A stretch of 64,000 bases of DNA from Agapetus fuscipes (lineage: Eukaryota; Arthropoda; Insecta; Trichoptera; Glossosomatidae), in NCBI GenBank assembly GCA_951799405.1, contig OX637350.1, positions 7,735,852-7,799,851 on the forward strand, written 5' to 3'. The notes under the pieces were generated by a model that worked only from the letters and a program-made list of their open reading frames with translations, did not search any database and was not told where the DNA came from. Every line of letters begins with the position of its first letter. Positions within the stretch are counted from its first letter, which is position 1. Made by a program: the position numbers and the translations under genes. This document shows, piece by piece, positions 1-9,132 of this stretch.

Positions 1-472
1 GGTTTGTTAAATGCTTTGAATAATTTAAGTATGAACGAAAAAAGAGCCCAGGCAAAAAAAAAAAAAATATATTTATATTTTTTAGTCAAATTATTTCAAT
101 ATTTTTTGTTATTTTTGTGCATTTTTCTGATTAAAAACGAGGGCAGGCGATAGGGGAATGAATTGCTAATAGCTGTTTTAATTTCCCTAAAGGGTAGCAT
201 TATCTGGAGCGTGAACACACCGGCTTCCTGAATAAAATAGCACACCTACATACAACATCTCCTGATGATACCATGCACCACACCCAACTTTTCCAATACC
301 ATCGGGCTGCCATAAATAAAATAAATGGCGTTTTTAATTAGTGCGCAAAAACTGTCCTCAAAAGGGTGTTTCACTGTTTGATTTTTAGTGTATTTTAGAA
401 GTGGTATGGAGTGATGGAAATAATGATAAGTTAACTAATATAATAACCATAATTAATTTATTGTAGAATAGA
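1..472. other. No gene recognised
   Basis: AT-rich sequence with short homopolymer runs. I see no coding signal, RNA gene or recognisable repeat before the SINE that starts near 478. Confidence 0.6.
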
Positions 473-477
473 ATGGC

Positions 478-742
478 TGGTCCGTAGTCTAGTGGTAACG
501 CTTCAGACTCGCCAATGGTTGGTTGTGGGTTCGAATCACAGTGGAGTACAAAAAAATACCATTTCAAATATGCTCTTCGCTGGGTTGAAAAATCATATAA
601 ATTCACCAAAGATCCATCCAGCTTTACAGCAACTGGGTCTTGCTTCAGAGTTGGCACTTTCTATAGAGACGACCCAGTTCACCAAGGGCTGTTGAGGTGT
701 GATTCGCACTAAAACAGCACTCACCAAATAAATCATTCTTAT
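478..742 (+). mobile_element. tRNA-derived SINE, family C, copy 1
   Basis: The head GGTCCGTAGTCTAGTGG is a tRNA-like A-box region, and GGTTCGAATCACAG about 35 bp later is a good B box. An A/T-rich linker and a body follow, with CCATCCAGC and CAAGGGCTGTTGAGG, ending in CAAATAAATCATTCTTAT. The same layout recurs at 8719, 12129, 35089 and 38383, which is what defines the family. This copy is near full length, in forward orientation. A Pol III-transcribed non-autonomous retroelement is the standard reading of this structure. Confidence 0.85.
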
Positions 743-1341
743 CTTATGTAATCAAATAGGAATCTCAGTAGCTACAATTGGATCATTGTCAAATTGAGTT
801 TTTTTTTTCAAACATTAATTTTGTATCATATTAAATTATGTACTTAATTGAACTCTGCTTATATCCACAGGGAGATTTATTTTTTAGGATGCAAAATACA
901 ATCAATAACTATGTATTCAACTTGAATAACCAGATTTTATTTATGTAGGTACTTGAGGAATCTGAGGGGATAGAGGAGTATCCGCTATTATACAAAAGTA
1001 TCGGCTACCCTTTGTGGATTTAGTAACTGTAACATTAACATTAATTTGTCATTGATAAAATGGATTTGGTTGACAGATCTCCACAGATTCTCTTCACTGT
1101 TGGTTAGTTTCTTGCAATTTGAATATTCTCCTTGCCCATGAATATTCTGATCTTTGTTGTGTTTCTCATTTTAACACAATGCCATCTCATCAGGCGCATA
1201 CAAACAATTGCATATCTTTAGTAAATCTTCCACCACAGCTCCTTCCGTTTTCCGTGCATTTACTGGCAGCCATTATCCATTATATTGTTATTTCAATGAG
1301 ATGATGTGTTCACAGATTAGGGCAAAAACATTTACGTAAAT
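743..1341. other. No gene recognised
   Basis: AT-rich stretch between a family C SINE and a family H repeat. I found no splice-bounded coding block or known repeat. Confidence 0.5.
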
Positions 1342-1735
1342 ATTATGAATAAGTGCACTGATTTGAGAAATCACTTTTTTATTTTTATTGAGTGTAACTT
1401 ATTATAGCAAGTGAACTTTGCCAATGTCACCCCTGTTTCAGGGAAGGTCGGCAAGAGTTGCAGGGCTTATGTTCATTTGAGGTTAGGTTTTTTTATATTG
1501 TAGGTCCACGTGCGCCATGTGTGAGCGCGAAATTATGTGTGTCTGCTTGTGGGAATGCATTTAATATGAATCTCAAATGATACATATCTTTGCAACTTAG
1601 ATTTAGATTTAGATTAGAACTAATTATAAGGAAGTGCTCAAGAAAAACCTTCACATACTACAGGAGTTTCACACATTTGTAGTGTTTTTTTCTCATAGAA
1701 AATAGGAAAAAAGGTGAATTTATCTGAGAAAATAT
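1342..1735 (-). repeat. Family H interspersed repeat, interrupted by a SINE A copy
   Basis: The flanks 1342-1410 and 1619-1735, read on the minus strand, match the two ends of a repeat also seen at 15688-15880 and 44999-45192. Shared blocks include GATAAATTCACC, CCTATTTTCT, ATGAGAAAAAAACACTAC and, at the other end, TGATTTCTCAAATCAGTG. SINE A copy 1 sits between them in the opposite orientation, so it arrived later. The class of family H is unknown. Confidence 0.6.
1411..1618 (+). mobile_element. SINE-like family A, copy 1
   Basis: Begins inside the family core at GAACTTTGCCAATG, with the hairpin CCCTGTTTCAGGG, then GCAGGGCTTATGTTC and GTGGGAATGCATT, and ends in a (TTTAGA)n tail after GCAACTTAGAT. 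It lacks the first 45 bp of full copies, which is 5' truncation as expected from target-primed reverse transcription. It is nested in a family H repeat. Confidence 0.85.
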
Positions 1736-2049
1736 TGTGTATGGGCTGGTATTATAAAATATTCCTGAACACTTATTTCAATACAATACAACATCTTTTG
1801 TATTGAATTGTAGCTGGGAGGGAATCTGATACCAAGGAATATTTATTAAACCAGTTCTATAAGATTTTTCAATCAAACTTGCCTTTTCTCTACCTATTTC
1901 TTTGAATTTATGGCATCTTCTGATCTACTTTCTTAATGTTTCAATGACTTTCTGCCATATTTATTAGTCCACCGTTGCAGCAGCCAGTACTAACCGTACT
2001 AATATTTTAACATAGAATTCGCTGCATATACAGCTACACAATGTACCCT

Positions 2050-2422
2050 GTTATTCAGAGACATTTAATCCATGGATCATCTGCCATCTGCATTGCTATT
2101 TCCATTTTTGTCTGTGTTGTCTCTAAAAAGTTTGCATATTATGGCAAGTAGAACTGTTTATTTTCACGTGCTAGTTTTTGTCAGCCTTACGTCAACCACC
2201 CTGGGATTTTTTTACACAAAAAAGATGCAATGATCCCTGTATTATTTATCGATTTAGTGTGTCTGAATATGTAACTTTGAAATTGCATTTGTTCTTTTTG
2301 CATATAGTACAGCTAGACAATTTAGCATTAGCCAGAGAAAATTGACCGTCTTCTTTAGTAAATTTTGCATACAATAAAGACTATGATCCTTGGATCATTT
2401 ACGAATCAAATATTTCTGAATA
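2050..2422. repeat. Inverted-repeat element with GATCCATGGATCAT-type arms
   Basis: The left arm (2050-2080: GTTATTCAGAGACATTTAA then TCCATGGATCAT) and the right arm (2382-2422: ATGATCCTTGGATCATTTAC then a segment ending TTTCTGAATAGC) are imperfect reverse complements. Similar arms recur at 3027/3250, 3776-3872 and 41543-41662. The ends resemble a degenerate non-autonomous DNA transposon. The interior, about 300 bp, has no coding capacity. Confidence 0.45.
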
Positions 2423-2439
2423 GCAAGCAATTTCTGAAT

Positions 2440-2993
2440 AGCAAAGAACAAGCGATTGACGATGGATCTGAGAATGGCGGTACACAATGGCATATTGTTA
2501 CCGACTTTGTTGTATGGAAGTGAAGCATGGACAGTGAACGATAGCGAAATGAGTAAAATATGTACGGTGGAAATGAAGCATTTGAGAAGCATGACAGGAA
2601 AAACTCTGAGGGATAGAGTTAGGAATGAATGGGTAAAAAAAGAATGTAATTTGAAAGAGGATGTGAAAGTTAAGGTACAAAAGAATGTGATGAGATGGTT
2701 TGGACATGTGGAAAGAATGAATGATGATAGACTGACAAAGTATATATACAAAGAAAGTGTGAAAGGAAAAAGAGGGAAGGGACGACCGAGAAAAGTATGG
2801 AGTGATCAGATTGAGGAGATTGTGAAAGAATGGGATATACAAAGTGAGCGTAAAAGAAGAAAATGCATGAAAAAGGTGATGGATATGAATGAATTGAAGG
2901 AGGTATGTAAGGATAGGAAAAAATGGAGGCAACTCTGCAGAGGCTCTGGCCACCCCTAGCGGAATGGCGACAGAGTTACAGTTACAGTTACAA
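2440..2993 (+). pseudogene. RTE-like LINE reverse transcriptase, C-terminal fragment, with repeat tail
   Basis: An open frame (2456-2959) encodes about 165 residues of the region downstream of the reverse transcriptase of RTE-type LINEs. It contains LLYGSEAWTV, then LRSMTGKTLRDRVRNEW, MRWFGHVERM, RLTKYIYK and GKRGKGRPRKVWSDQI, ending in WRQLCRGSGHP. The catalytic YADD domain is absent, so this is a 5'-truncated, dead copy. The stop is followed by CGGAATGGCG and a tail of GTTACA repeats (about 2970-2993), which marks the 3' end. Its frame is unbroken, so it is among the younger fragments of the ten in this window. The clade call rests on the C-terminal motif set and the short tandem-repeat tail. 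Confidence 0.8.
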
Positions 2994-3026
2994 TGATTTG
3001 GCATACGTTTTTGTTACATAGTATTA

Positions 3027-3290
3027 TAAGATTATTAGAGACACTTAATTCCCGGATTATGCTCAGTCTTGCACTTGTATCCTAGCTAAAATTTCGCTAG
3101 GGCTGGCCAGTACCTCCGCAAATGTGTCTACACTTTGTTCTGTACTTGCACACTTTTTTAACCTCCACTATTTTCGTCACTCTTAATGCATTTTTTTTGT
3201 CTTTTTCTCACTCTGCTACTTCCAGTCCTATGCGACTGTTTTTAATACTATAATCCGAGGATCATTTACTGATTAAATATTTATGAATAA
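3027..3290. repeat. Degraded inverted-repeat element, related to 2050-2422
   Basis: ATTAGAGACACTTAATTCC on the left and GATCATTTACTGATTAAATA then TTTATGAATAAC on the right match the arms of the 2050-2422 element. The interior is different and uninformative. Confidence 0.3.
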
Positions 3291-3697
3291 CAATGCTGGA
3301 GATTATTTATTCTGCATATTTGCATTAGAGCAGGTACGCTGTCCGTGACCGCGGGCGTGGCCGCTACCGTTACGTACTTTCTTTTGCAAATACTCGGCGC
3401 TCGCGGGACCGTGTCCGACGTTCATATAATTTTTTGATGATTTTTGTTTAATTTGTTTTCTCGTTGTTTTTACATTTCTAAATAAATCCAGACCACTGAT
3501 AATGAACCCAATAACTGGCTACGTATTCACTTTTTTAAATAAAGTCGAATTCTGCTTTTTTTGCTGAAAATCTGCGTTCGAATGTGAAGTTGTCAGACAT
3601 GACTTTATGTTTCGGTGTTTTATGTAGCATAGATAAGTTTACTCAGAAATCGGGAATACGAAAATTCCATTAATTATCTGACTTTACTTCCAATAAA

Positions 3698-3772
3698 GGG
3701 GTTGGCGTAAGGCTGGCTTTTCTTATTTGTTAAAGCAACTAAGTTCACGCAGCAATGCTACCCCTCCGGAGA
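3698..3772 (+). mobile_element. SINE family B, degraded core fragment
   Basis: GGTTGGCGTAAGGCTGGC, TTGTTAAAG and CTACCCCTCCGGAGATAA match the core of family B (compare 18590-18680), including the CCCCT/GGGGA hairpin. Neither the tRNA head nor the tail is present. Confidence 0.5.
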
Positions 3773-3775
3773 TAA

Positions 3776-3872
3776 GAGTCTTATTTACAAAAATTAAATC
3801 CATGGATCAGTTTTGGACGAAAAATTTACTTCAGGCTGCGGATGAGCCATGGATTTGCTCTATGTGAATAAA
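3776..3872. repeat. Short palindromic element (CCATGGAT family)
   Basis: AGTCTTATTTACA, AATCCATGGATCAG and GACGAAAAATT on the left are mirrored by GAGCCATGGATTTGC and TATGTGAATAAAAGC on the right. The element at 41543-41662 has the same layout with better ends (GAGTTATTCACA / TGTGAATAACTCC). Confidence 0.5.
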
Positions 3873-3928
3873 AGCGTAAGAATTTCCAGCCTCATGATTT
3901 TATGCATCAAAGTGAAGACACGTCGGTG

Positions 3929-3984
3929 AAAGCACTAGCCAGCCCTAGTGGAATGGCGCCTGGGTACAAGTACAAGTACATGAA
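3929..3984 (+). mobile_element. RTE-like LINE, extreme 3' fragment
   Basis: AGCCAGCCCTAGTGGAATGG followed by GTACAAGTACAAGTACA is the 3' end of the RTE-like family with the GTACAA tail variant. Only about 55 bp remain. Confidence 0.6.
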
Positions 3985-4077
3985 ATTAATTAAAAAGTAT
4001 TTAATCTTAAATTTTTCTTTGCGACCATACAGTGTTCGAGGATACTAAGCATTTGTTTTTTCATGATTTAAATATTA

Positions 4078-4356
4078 GGGGCCGTCCATATATAACGCCA
4101 TTCGAATTAAGGGGGGGGGAGTCTGGTCTGCGGATGATGGAAAATGACATACGAGTACCAATAGTAACGTCGTTCTTGTAAATACCAATTTCTACAAAAT
4201 AGTATGTAAGATATATAACATGATTAATTATTAAGCTCATCCATTGTTGCAGCAAGAGGGGGGAGGGGTCATTAGATAATGACTATAGGATGATTGTAAG
4301 GGGGGGGGGGGGTCGAAAATCGGCAAAAATCGATGACGTAATTTATGGACGGCCCC
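4078..4356. mobile_element. MITE with TTA target duplication
   Basis: The 279-bp element begins GGGGCCGTCCATATAT and ends with the near-reverse-complement AATTTATGGACGGCCCC. It is flanked on both sides by TTA (4075-4077 and 4357-4359). Two G-runs lie inside. Terminal inverted repeats with a 3-bp TWA duplication fit PIF/Harbinger-type non-autonomous elements. There is no transposase. Confidence 0.75.
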
Positions 4357-5019
4357 TTACCATGCCATAAGTCGACTCATAGTACTGATTATGAATACCA
4401 GTGGATGTTGTCAATTTTCTTTAATAATTACGTCATAAAAACGCAGGTCAACGTACACAATATTGACTATATGTTGACCCACAGTCGTGACTCTTTTCAC
4501 AAAAAAAAAATATACACTCTCAACTGTCTTTTGTCCCCACAATTTGTAGTCGTCACAAAAGCCTTCGTCTACATTATAGTCTAGACTAGACGTCAAAATA
4601 CCTATTGTGTCTGGGAAAAACTGACTACAACAATATTCTTTATTAACCATTCATATACGAGATGAAATAGTTAGCATTAATTTGCATAGTTAGTGACTGT
4701 ATAATTTGATTGAATTATGGGAAAAAGTACGTTGCTGTTCATCGCAAAAAAAAAAAATATAAACTGTATAGGACATCATAAAAATGATAATTAATTTATC
4801 CTTCAATGATAAAATTTTAATTCAATTTTATGTCTTTCATATTATCATGATTCTTTATGTAAAAGAAAAAGGACACCGTTTTAAAAAATATGATGTCAGG
4901 GGAATTAAAACGTAGTATGGAAAATAAGATTGAATAAAAGTAATTTCAAGACGCAGCTAAACTGCATGTATATGCATTGCCTTTTCCTGTAAAGTGGAAC
5001 CTGTCAATTTTCACAGTTA

Positions 5020-5248
5020 AGGAGGTCAGCCTTACGCCAACTATTTAATATGGTGTTCGGGCTCCCCTGCTCTAGAAGGAGAAGGTTCTATTTCTTGTAA
5101 AGACTGAGTAACCTTACCGCTGCTATGGCTCGGAAGAATATTCCACAATGAAATCCTGTCTTACACCCGTTGTGGAGTTATAGCTAACTGAATCCCTAGA
5201 CGTCTTGTCTTTGAACGCAAGCGCTCTACCAAATTGGCTATGGACTTG
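5020..5248 (-). mobile_element. SINE family B, degraded copy
   Basis: Read on the minus strand, the distal part has an A-box-like tRNA head (rc of GCGCTCTACCAAATTGGCTA), and the core TTGGCGTAAGGCTGACC lies near 5030. Sequence between them is decayed and partly replaced. Confidence 0.45.
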
Positions 5249-5315
5249 AAAAAGGGTTGAGATATAAGAATCTTAGTACCAAAAATAAATAAGCAAAATT
5301 ATAGTGTTTTCTTAG

Positions 5316-5569
5316 GGATACCTTACCCTTAGTATGAGTTGCAAAACTTGAGAAAAGTAAAGTTTACGGAAAATATTAGAGAGTGATTTCTCCCAAAATC
5401 TGCCGTTTTTGTTTCTTACACTTTATGGTCTTAGAAAAAGAGTTACAATGATGAAGAAAATCAAGCTCAAACAAACAAAAACGGCAGATTTTGGGGGAAA
5501 TCACTCTTTAATAATTGCCGTAAACTTTACATTACTCAAGTTTTGCAACTCGTACTAAGGGTACCGTAG
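5316..5569. mobile_element. Long foldback element
   Basis: The arms at 5316-5418 and 5470-5569 are about 100 bp each and about 90% reverse-complementary by eye, separated by about 50 bp. Shared blocks include ACCCTTAGTA, GTTGCAAAACTTGAG, GTAAAGTTTACGG, AGAGTGATTTC and AAATCTGCCGTTTTTGTTT. The outer end resembles the TACTTGGGGTACC ends of the short palindromes in this window. RNA across it would form one long hairpin. Confidence 0.8.
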
Positions 5570-5887
5570 ACGGAAATATGACGAAAACTACTTCGTGTAC
5601 ACTTCGCTCACATTGTTCCCATTTCCTATGCAATATCATCCTATTAATGTCTGGAAAGTTTGTAAACATCTAGAAAAATGGATGAAGTCTTGGAAATGAA
5701 GAAGCAAAAGGAAATTTGTGGACGTGATTGAGTCTGAACTTTGACTTGTGCGAGAGGAATGCAAAGCAAGAGTTTGATAAAAATAAACAACAAAGAAAAC
5801 GTTTTGAATTCCAGCATGGGTCTCACAATTTATTATCCTCACGTCTAAAATACTGACGTGATGTTCTCGCATCTATATCCATGCTAC

Positions 5888-5975
5888 CATGTACACCATA
5901 GCGTTTCATAAAAAAATGTATGTAATTGAAAACGCTCACTAGAGGCGCTGCTTAAGTTGCCATACATTTAGCAAT
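5888..5975. repeat. Short palindrome family, GAGGCGCTG-centred, partial
   Basis: CACCATAGCGTTTCATAAAA, AAACGCTCACTAGAGGCGCTG and CATACATTTAG match the left arm and centre of the family seen complete at 58652-58796 and 25177-25312. The right end is decayed. Confidence 0.5.
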
Positions 5976-6752
5976 GAAAATTATTTTACTTCAAGCACTG
6001 TTCTAGAACTTAAATGATTCATATCTTAAACACTTCATACATACTGTTATTATTTTCTTCTCTCATTTGAATACAATGTCATGCTTAAACATATGAAAAC
6101 ATTTTTCGTTCATATTTTCAATTTAAAGATTTTTTTGTTTAGCTTTAGATTTTAAAGTAAAAGATTGAAAATTATTTTTCTTCAGTTATGTAGCTTTAAC
6201 AACAACAAAAAGTATTATTAAAAACCCGTATCACGGGATTATCCGTTGGGCTTTACTAATATGGAGTTGAATTCTATTTTTACTATGAGTAAATGCAGTT
6301 AAGTGGTTTTAAAAATAGATCTTTGTTATGAAAAACCGGCTAAGAGTGAAGGTATCGATTTCACAAGAGATAGGAACAAAAATAGAACACGCGTCTTATT
6401 TAAAGGTATGAACATTTTTTTGGTGAAAGTTTGATTCCATTACATTTTTTCTAGCGGAAGCTATATCGGTATTCATTTTACAACTACAGATAAAATAAAA
6501 ATGCAACTTACTAATCCTTGTTTATCCTGGAAGGTATTGTATTATTTTTGTAGCCTTTTTATTTTCACAGACAAATTCCCCAGTTCTATTTGCCCATCAA
6601 CTTCTTAACTCCAAAATAATGTTCTCTTATTCCTTAGGTTCCTTAACATACATGAACTGAACTTTCACTTATTTTTCAAAATGAGTTTTTTACCATCACA
6701 TCATAATTTATAACCCAAGTTTATATGATATTTCAAAATTATACTTCAAAAG
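5976..6752. other. No gene recognised
   Basis: AT-rich DNA with no coding block, RNA gene or clear repeat that I could recognise. Confidence 0.5.
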
Positions 6753-6962
6753 AAAGGTTCACTTTTCCAATGCCACCCCTGTTTCAGTGACAGGCGGCAA
6801 GTTTTGCAGGGCTTATGTTAACATGAGTTTTATATTTTATTTTGTTAGAACACATGCACCACGTAAAAGCGTGGACTTATACATGTCTGCTTGTGGGCGT
6901 GTGCCCTAAACGTTAGTACATCTTTGCATCTTGCATTATATTTTAAAGATTGTAGATTAATC
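6753..6962 (+). mobile_element. SINE-like family A, copy 2 (old)
   Basis: GGTTCACTTTTCCAATG, CACCCCTGTTTCAGTGA, GCAGGGCTTATGTT, TGTCTGCTTGTGGG and a decayed TTAGAT-like tail identify the family. Substitutions are numerous, and the first 40 bp of full copies are missing. Confidence 0.75.
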
Positions 6963-7083
6963 TCGTAGACCAATTGATTTATTGTCTGCTGTTGTTATAC
7001 ATTAACATTGATTTAATTCACATTGCCTACAAGAATGCCTCGCTCTGAAATAGATCAATAGATGCAGCGTGACTCTTTAATAC

Positions 7084-7228
7084 CCGGAGTATGAAACATT
7101 ACGTAAAACTCACCTTGATTGCGTAAATAAAAAATGTAACGAATATACGATGGCACTCCTAGAGAGTGATTTAGATTTTATACATTTTTTAGATTTACGC
7201 AATCGAGGTGAGTTATATACTTGGAACA
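7084..7228. repeat. Short palindromic element (GCGTAAAT subfamily)
   Basis: The left arm GGAGTATGAAACATTACG, with CTCACCTTGATTGCGTAAAT, is mirrored by ATTTACGCAATCGAGGTGAG and TATACTTGG. The centre contains CTAGAGAGTGATTTAG. The same design occurs at 23320-23478 and 51262-51424. Confidence 0.65.
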
Positions 7229-7231
7229 CTG

Positions 7232-8218
7232 TATGCGTTATCGTGTAATCTAACAATGTACTATTTTATTATATCCATGCAGGTAAAATGATTGAGTAAA
7301 AAAACCTCTGAGGAAAGTGTACCGCGGCATCTTATATGTTCCGCGTAGACTCTACCTTGATAGGAAAAAATACAGTAGATTTATATGCACTTTTATGTAT
7401 CTTGCATATTCTTTTTTTTACATGTCCATTGTTGAATTTGTTACTATGTGATTTTTTATAACTCAACAAATGTGATTTTTGGTTATTCACCGTAGTTTTG
7501 GTTTTTAACTGAATTTGATTTATTTACGACTGTATTGTTTATCTACCTAAAGAGCGTCATTAGAGAAAATGTAAATATGTTTTATTTAAAATATATTTCA
7601 TAAGGATCGATTCGAGAACAAAAGTCGGATCCTTATTTTCTTATTTTTATTTTCTTGAATTTTCCTTGAAAAAAAAAAAAACAAACTAGGAATTTGCAGA
7701 ATGATAAACTAATCTAGACTATAGTTAAACCACATTTCTTCAATTTTTTGTTTAACTTCTTGAATTGATGTAACAGTAGCGGGAGGTAACTGTTAAATCA
7801 GACAGATTGCATATTCCGAAGTATTAAATGCATTGTCTTAGAAACTTCACGTCTTACAAAATAATGCACTCATAGTACACTGATTGATGATTCATTGCAT
7901 CTTATTCTGTCTCGGCTTAATTTATGTGTTATTGTGTGCACCTAAGCTCACTTTAATGCACAGACAGCCCCATCTATCTTCGATCCCAGTACAAATTGTA
8001 CAGTTTACATGCCTTGAAGGCGCTGTTAAGGCTGCATTAGTGTCTGTGAATGGAGGTATCATACTGTGAGTAGGATATCAGGTTGTATGACTTCATTGTA
8101 CTTGTAGGTTCGCTTCCTTTATCGTGTACTAGCCCACGTTACTTGCAGGTGTGTTGTACTATGGGAGGTTTAGACTAAATTATGACTGGGCGATTGTCAC
8201 CTTGCTTTGGTTATAAAC
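7232..8218. other. No gene recognised
   Basis: Low-complexity AT-rich DNA. A GAAGGCGCTGTTAAGG motif near 8018 resembles the centre of the short palindrome family, but the arms are not convincing. Confidence 0.45.
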
Positions 8219-8340
8219 TTTACCCTAAGTATAAAACTTACATTACATTCAAACTCAGTAATAACATTTAAACTAAGATGATTACTAGGAGTGCTGTTTT
8301 AGTTTTAATATTATTTTAAAATTTTATACTTGGGGTACCG
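8219..8340. repeat. Short palindromic element with TACTTGGGGTACC end
   Basis: Left TACCCTAAGTATAAAACTT and right TTTTATACTTGGGGTACC are reverse complements. The centre is CTAGGAGTGCTGTTTTAG. It belongs to the palindrome group whose termini read TATACTTGGGG. Confidence 0.65.
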
Positions 8341-8691
8341 TAGAGTCCATACAATTCTGACACCTTGAATTGCATTTCGACTGCGTGGTTTTATTAATGA
8401 AATTACTATTTGTTAGTCAACCTAAACTAAACTATAATTTATGTAGTTTATTCTGGTTTTACAATACTACATTTCAACTAGCCTATTAGGATTTGTCAAT
8501 GAGAGCAATACAAATAAATTATCGTTTGTATTTATTATCTACAGTTGCAGCAATGTAGGTACAGCATTGAAATTCTATTTATGTTTCATTCGCCAATTCT
8601 AACATATTTGGAAAAAACCAGATAGAATGAAACTAAAACGATCACCTCCTTGATCTTTTTATCCTATGTGAAACATATGAATTAATTATTT

Positions 8692-8719
8692 TAATAATAA
8701 TAATAATAATAATAATAAT
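8692..8719. repeat. (TAA)n microsatellite at a SINE tail
   Basis: About nine TAA units abut the 3' end of SINE C copy 2 (minus strand). Family C copy 5 has a shorter AAT-type run in the same place, so the microsatellite probably grew from the SINE tail. Confidence 0.85.
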
Positions 8720-9009
8720 AGGATGATTTATTTGGGGAGCGCTGTTTTTGTGTGTATCACACCTCAAGAGCCCTCTGCGAGCTTGGTCGTCGCTGTAGAA
8801 AGCGCCAATTCTCAAGCAAGACCCAGTTGCTGTAAGGTTGGATGGACCTTTCAGTGACCGGTATTTGGTAAAGGTTTATGAATTTTTCAACTCAGTGAAG
8901 AGCACATTCGAAATATAAATGGTATACTTTTGTGCTCCGCCGGGATCCGAATCCACAACCTTCCATTTACGAGTCCGAAATGTTGCCACTACGGACTACG
9001 GACCGGTCC
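8719..9009 (-). mobile_element. tRNA-derived SINE, family C, copy 2
   Basis: On the minus strand it starts GGACCGGTCCGTAGTCCGTA, carries a degenerate B box (GGTTGTGGATTCGGATCCC), then the linker, CCATCCAACCTTACAGC, the CTTGAGAATTGGCGC body, and an end at AAATAAATCATCC. Its tRNA-like head directly follows a 5S rRNA sequence in the same orientation, with only the T-run between them. Confidence 0.85.
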
Positions 9010-9013
9010 AAAA

Positions 9014-9132
9014 TGCCAACGACACGCGGTGTACCTGAGCGGTAACCCATCCAAGTACTGACCGCGCCCAATGTTGCTTAACTTCGGTGATCTATGGGAA
9101 CCGGTGCTTTCAACATGGCTAACGTCGTTGAC
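9014..9132 (-). rRNA. 5S rRNA-like sequence, near full length, probably a pseudogene
   Basis: The minus strand reads as a 119-nt 5S rRNA. It starts GTCAACGAC, continues with CATGTTGAAAGCACCGGTTC, ATCACCGAAGTTAAGCAAC (box A region), TTGGGCGCGGTCAGTACTTG and GATGGGTTACCGC (box C region), and ends ACACCGCGTGTCGTTGGCA followed by TTTT. Known arthropod 5S genes have the same order. Differences that suggest decay are GTTAGCC near the start, CCCATAGATC where TCTCGTCCGATC is usual, TTACCG for TGACCG in box C, and TCAGGTA for TTGGGAA. It is a single copy here, not a tandem array, and is joined to SINE C copy 2. It could be a 5S pseudogene or the 5' part of a composite SINE. Confidence 0.8.

Noticed and set aside
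478..548. Genuine tRNA gene at the family C head
   Set aside because: It has the same problem: the head is part of a dispersed SINE and the acceptor ends do not pair.
2498..3004. 168-codon minus-strand open frame
   Set aside because: It is antisense to the RTE-like coding fragment and caused by its codon bias.
8692..8719. TAA repeat as an independent satellite
   Set aside because: It abuts a SINE 3' end where another copy has a shorter similar run, so it is a tail expansion.
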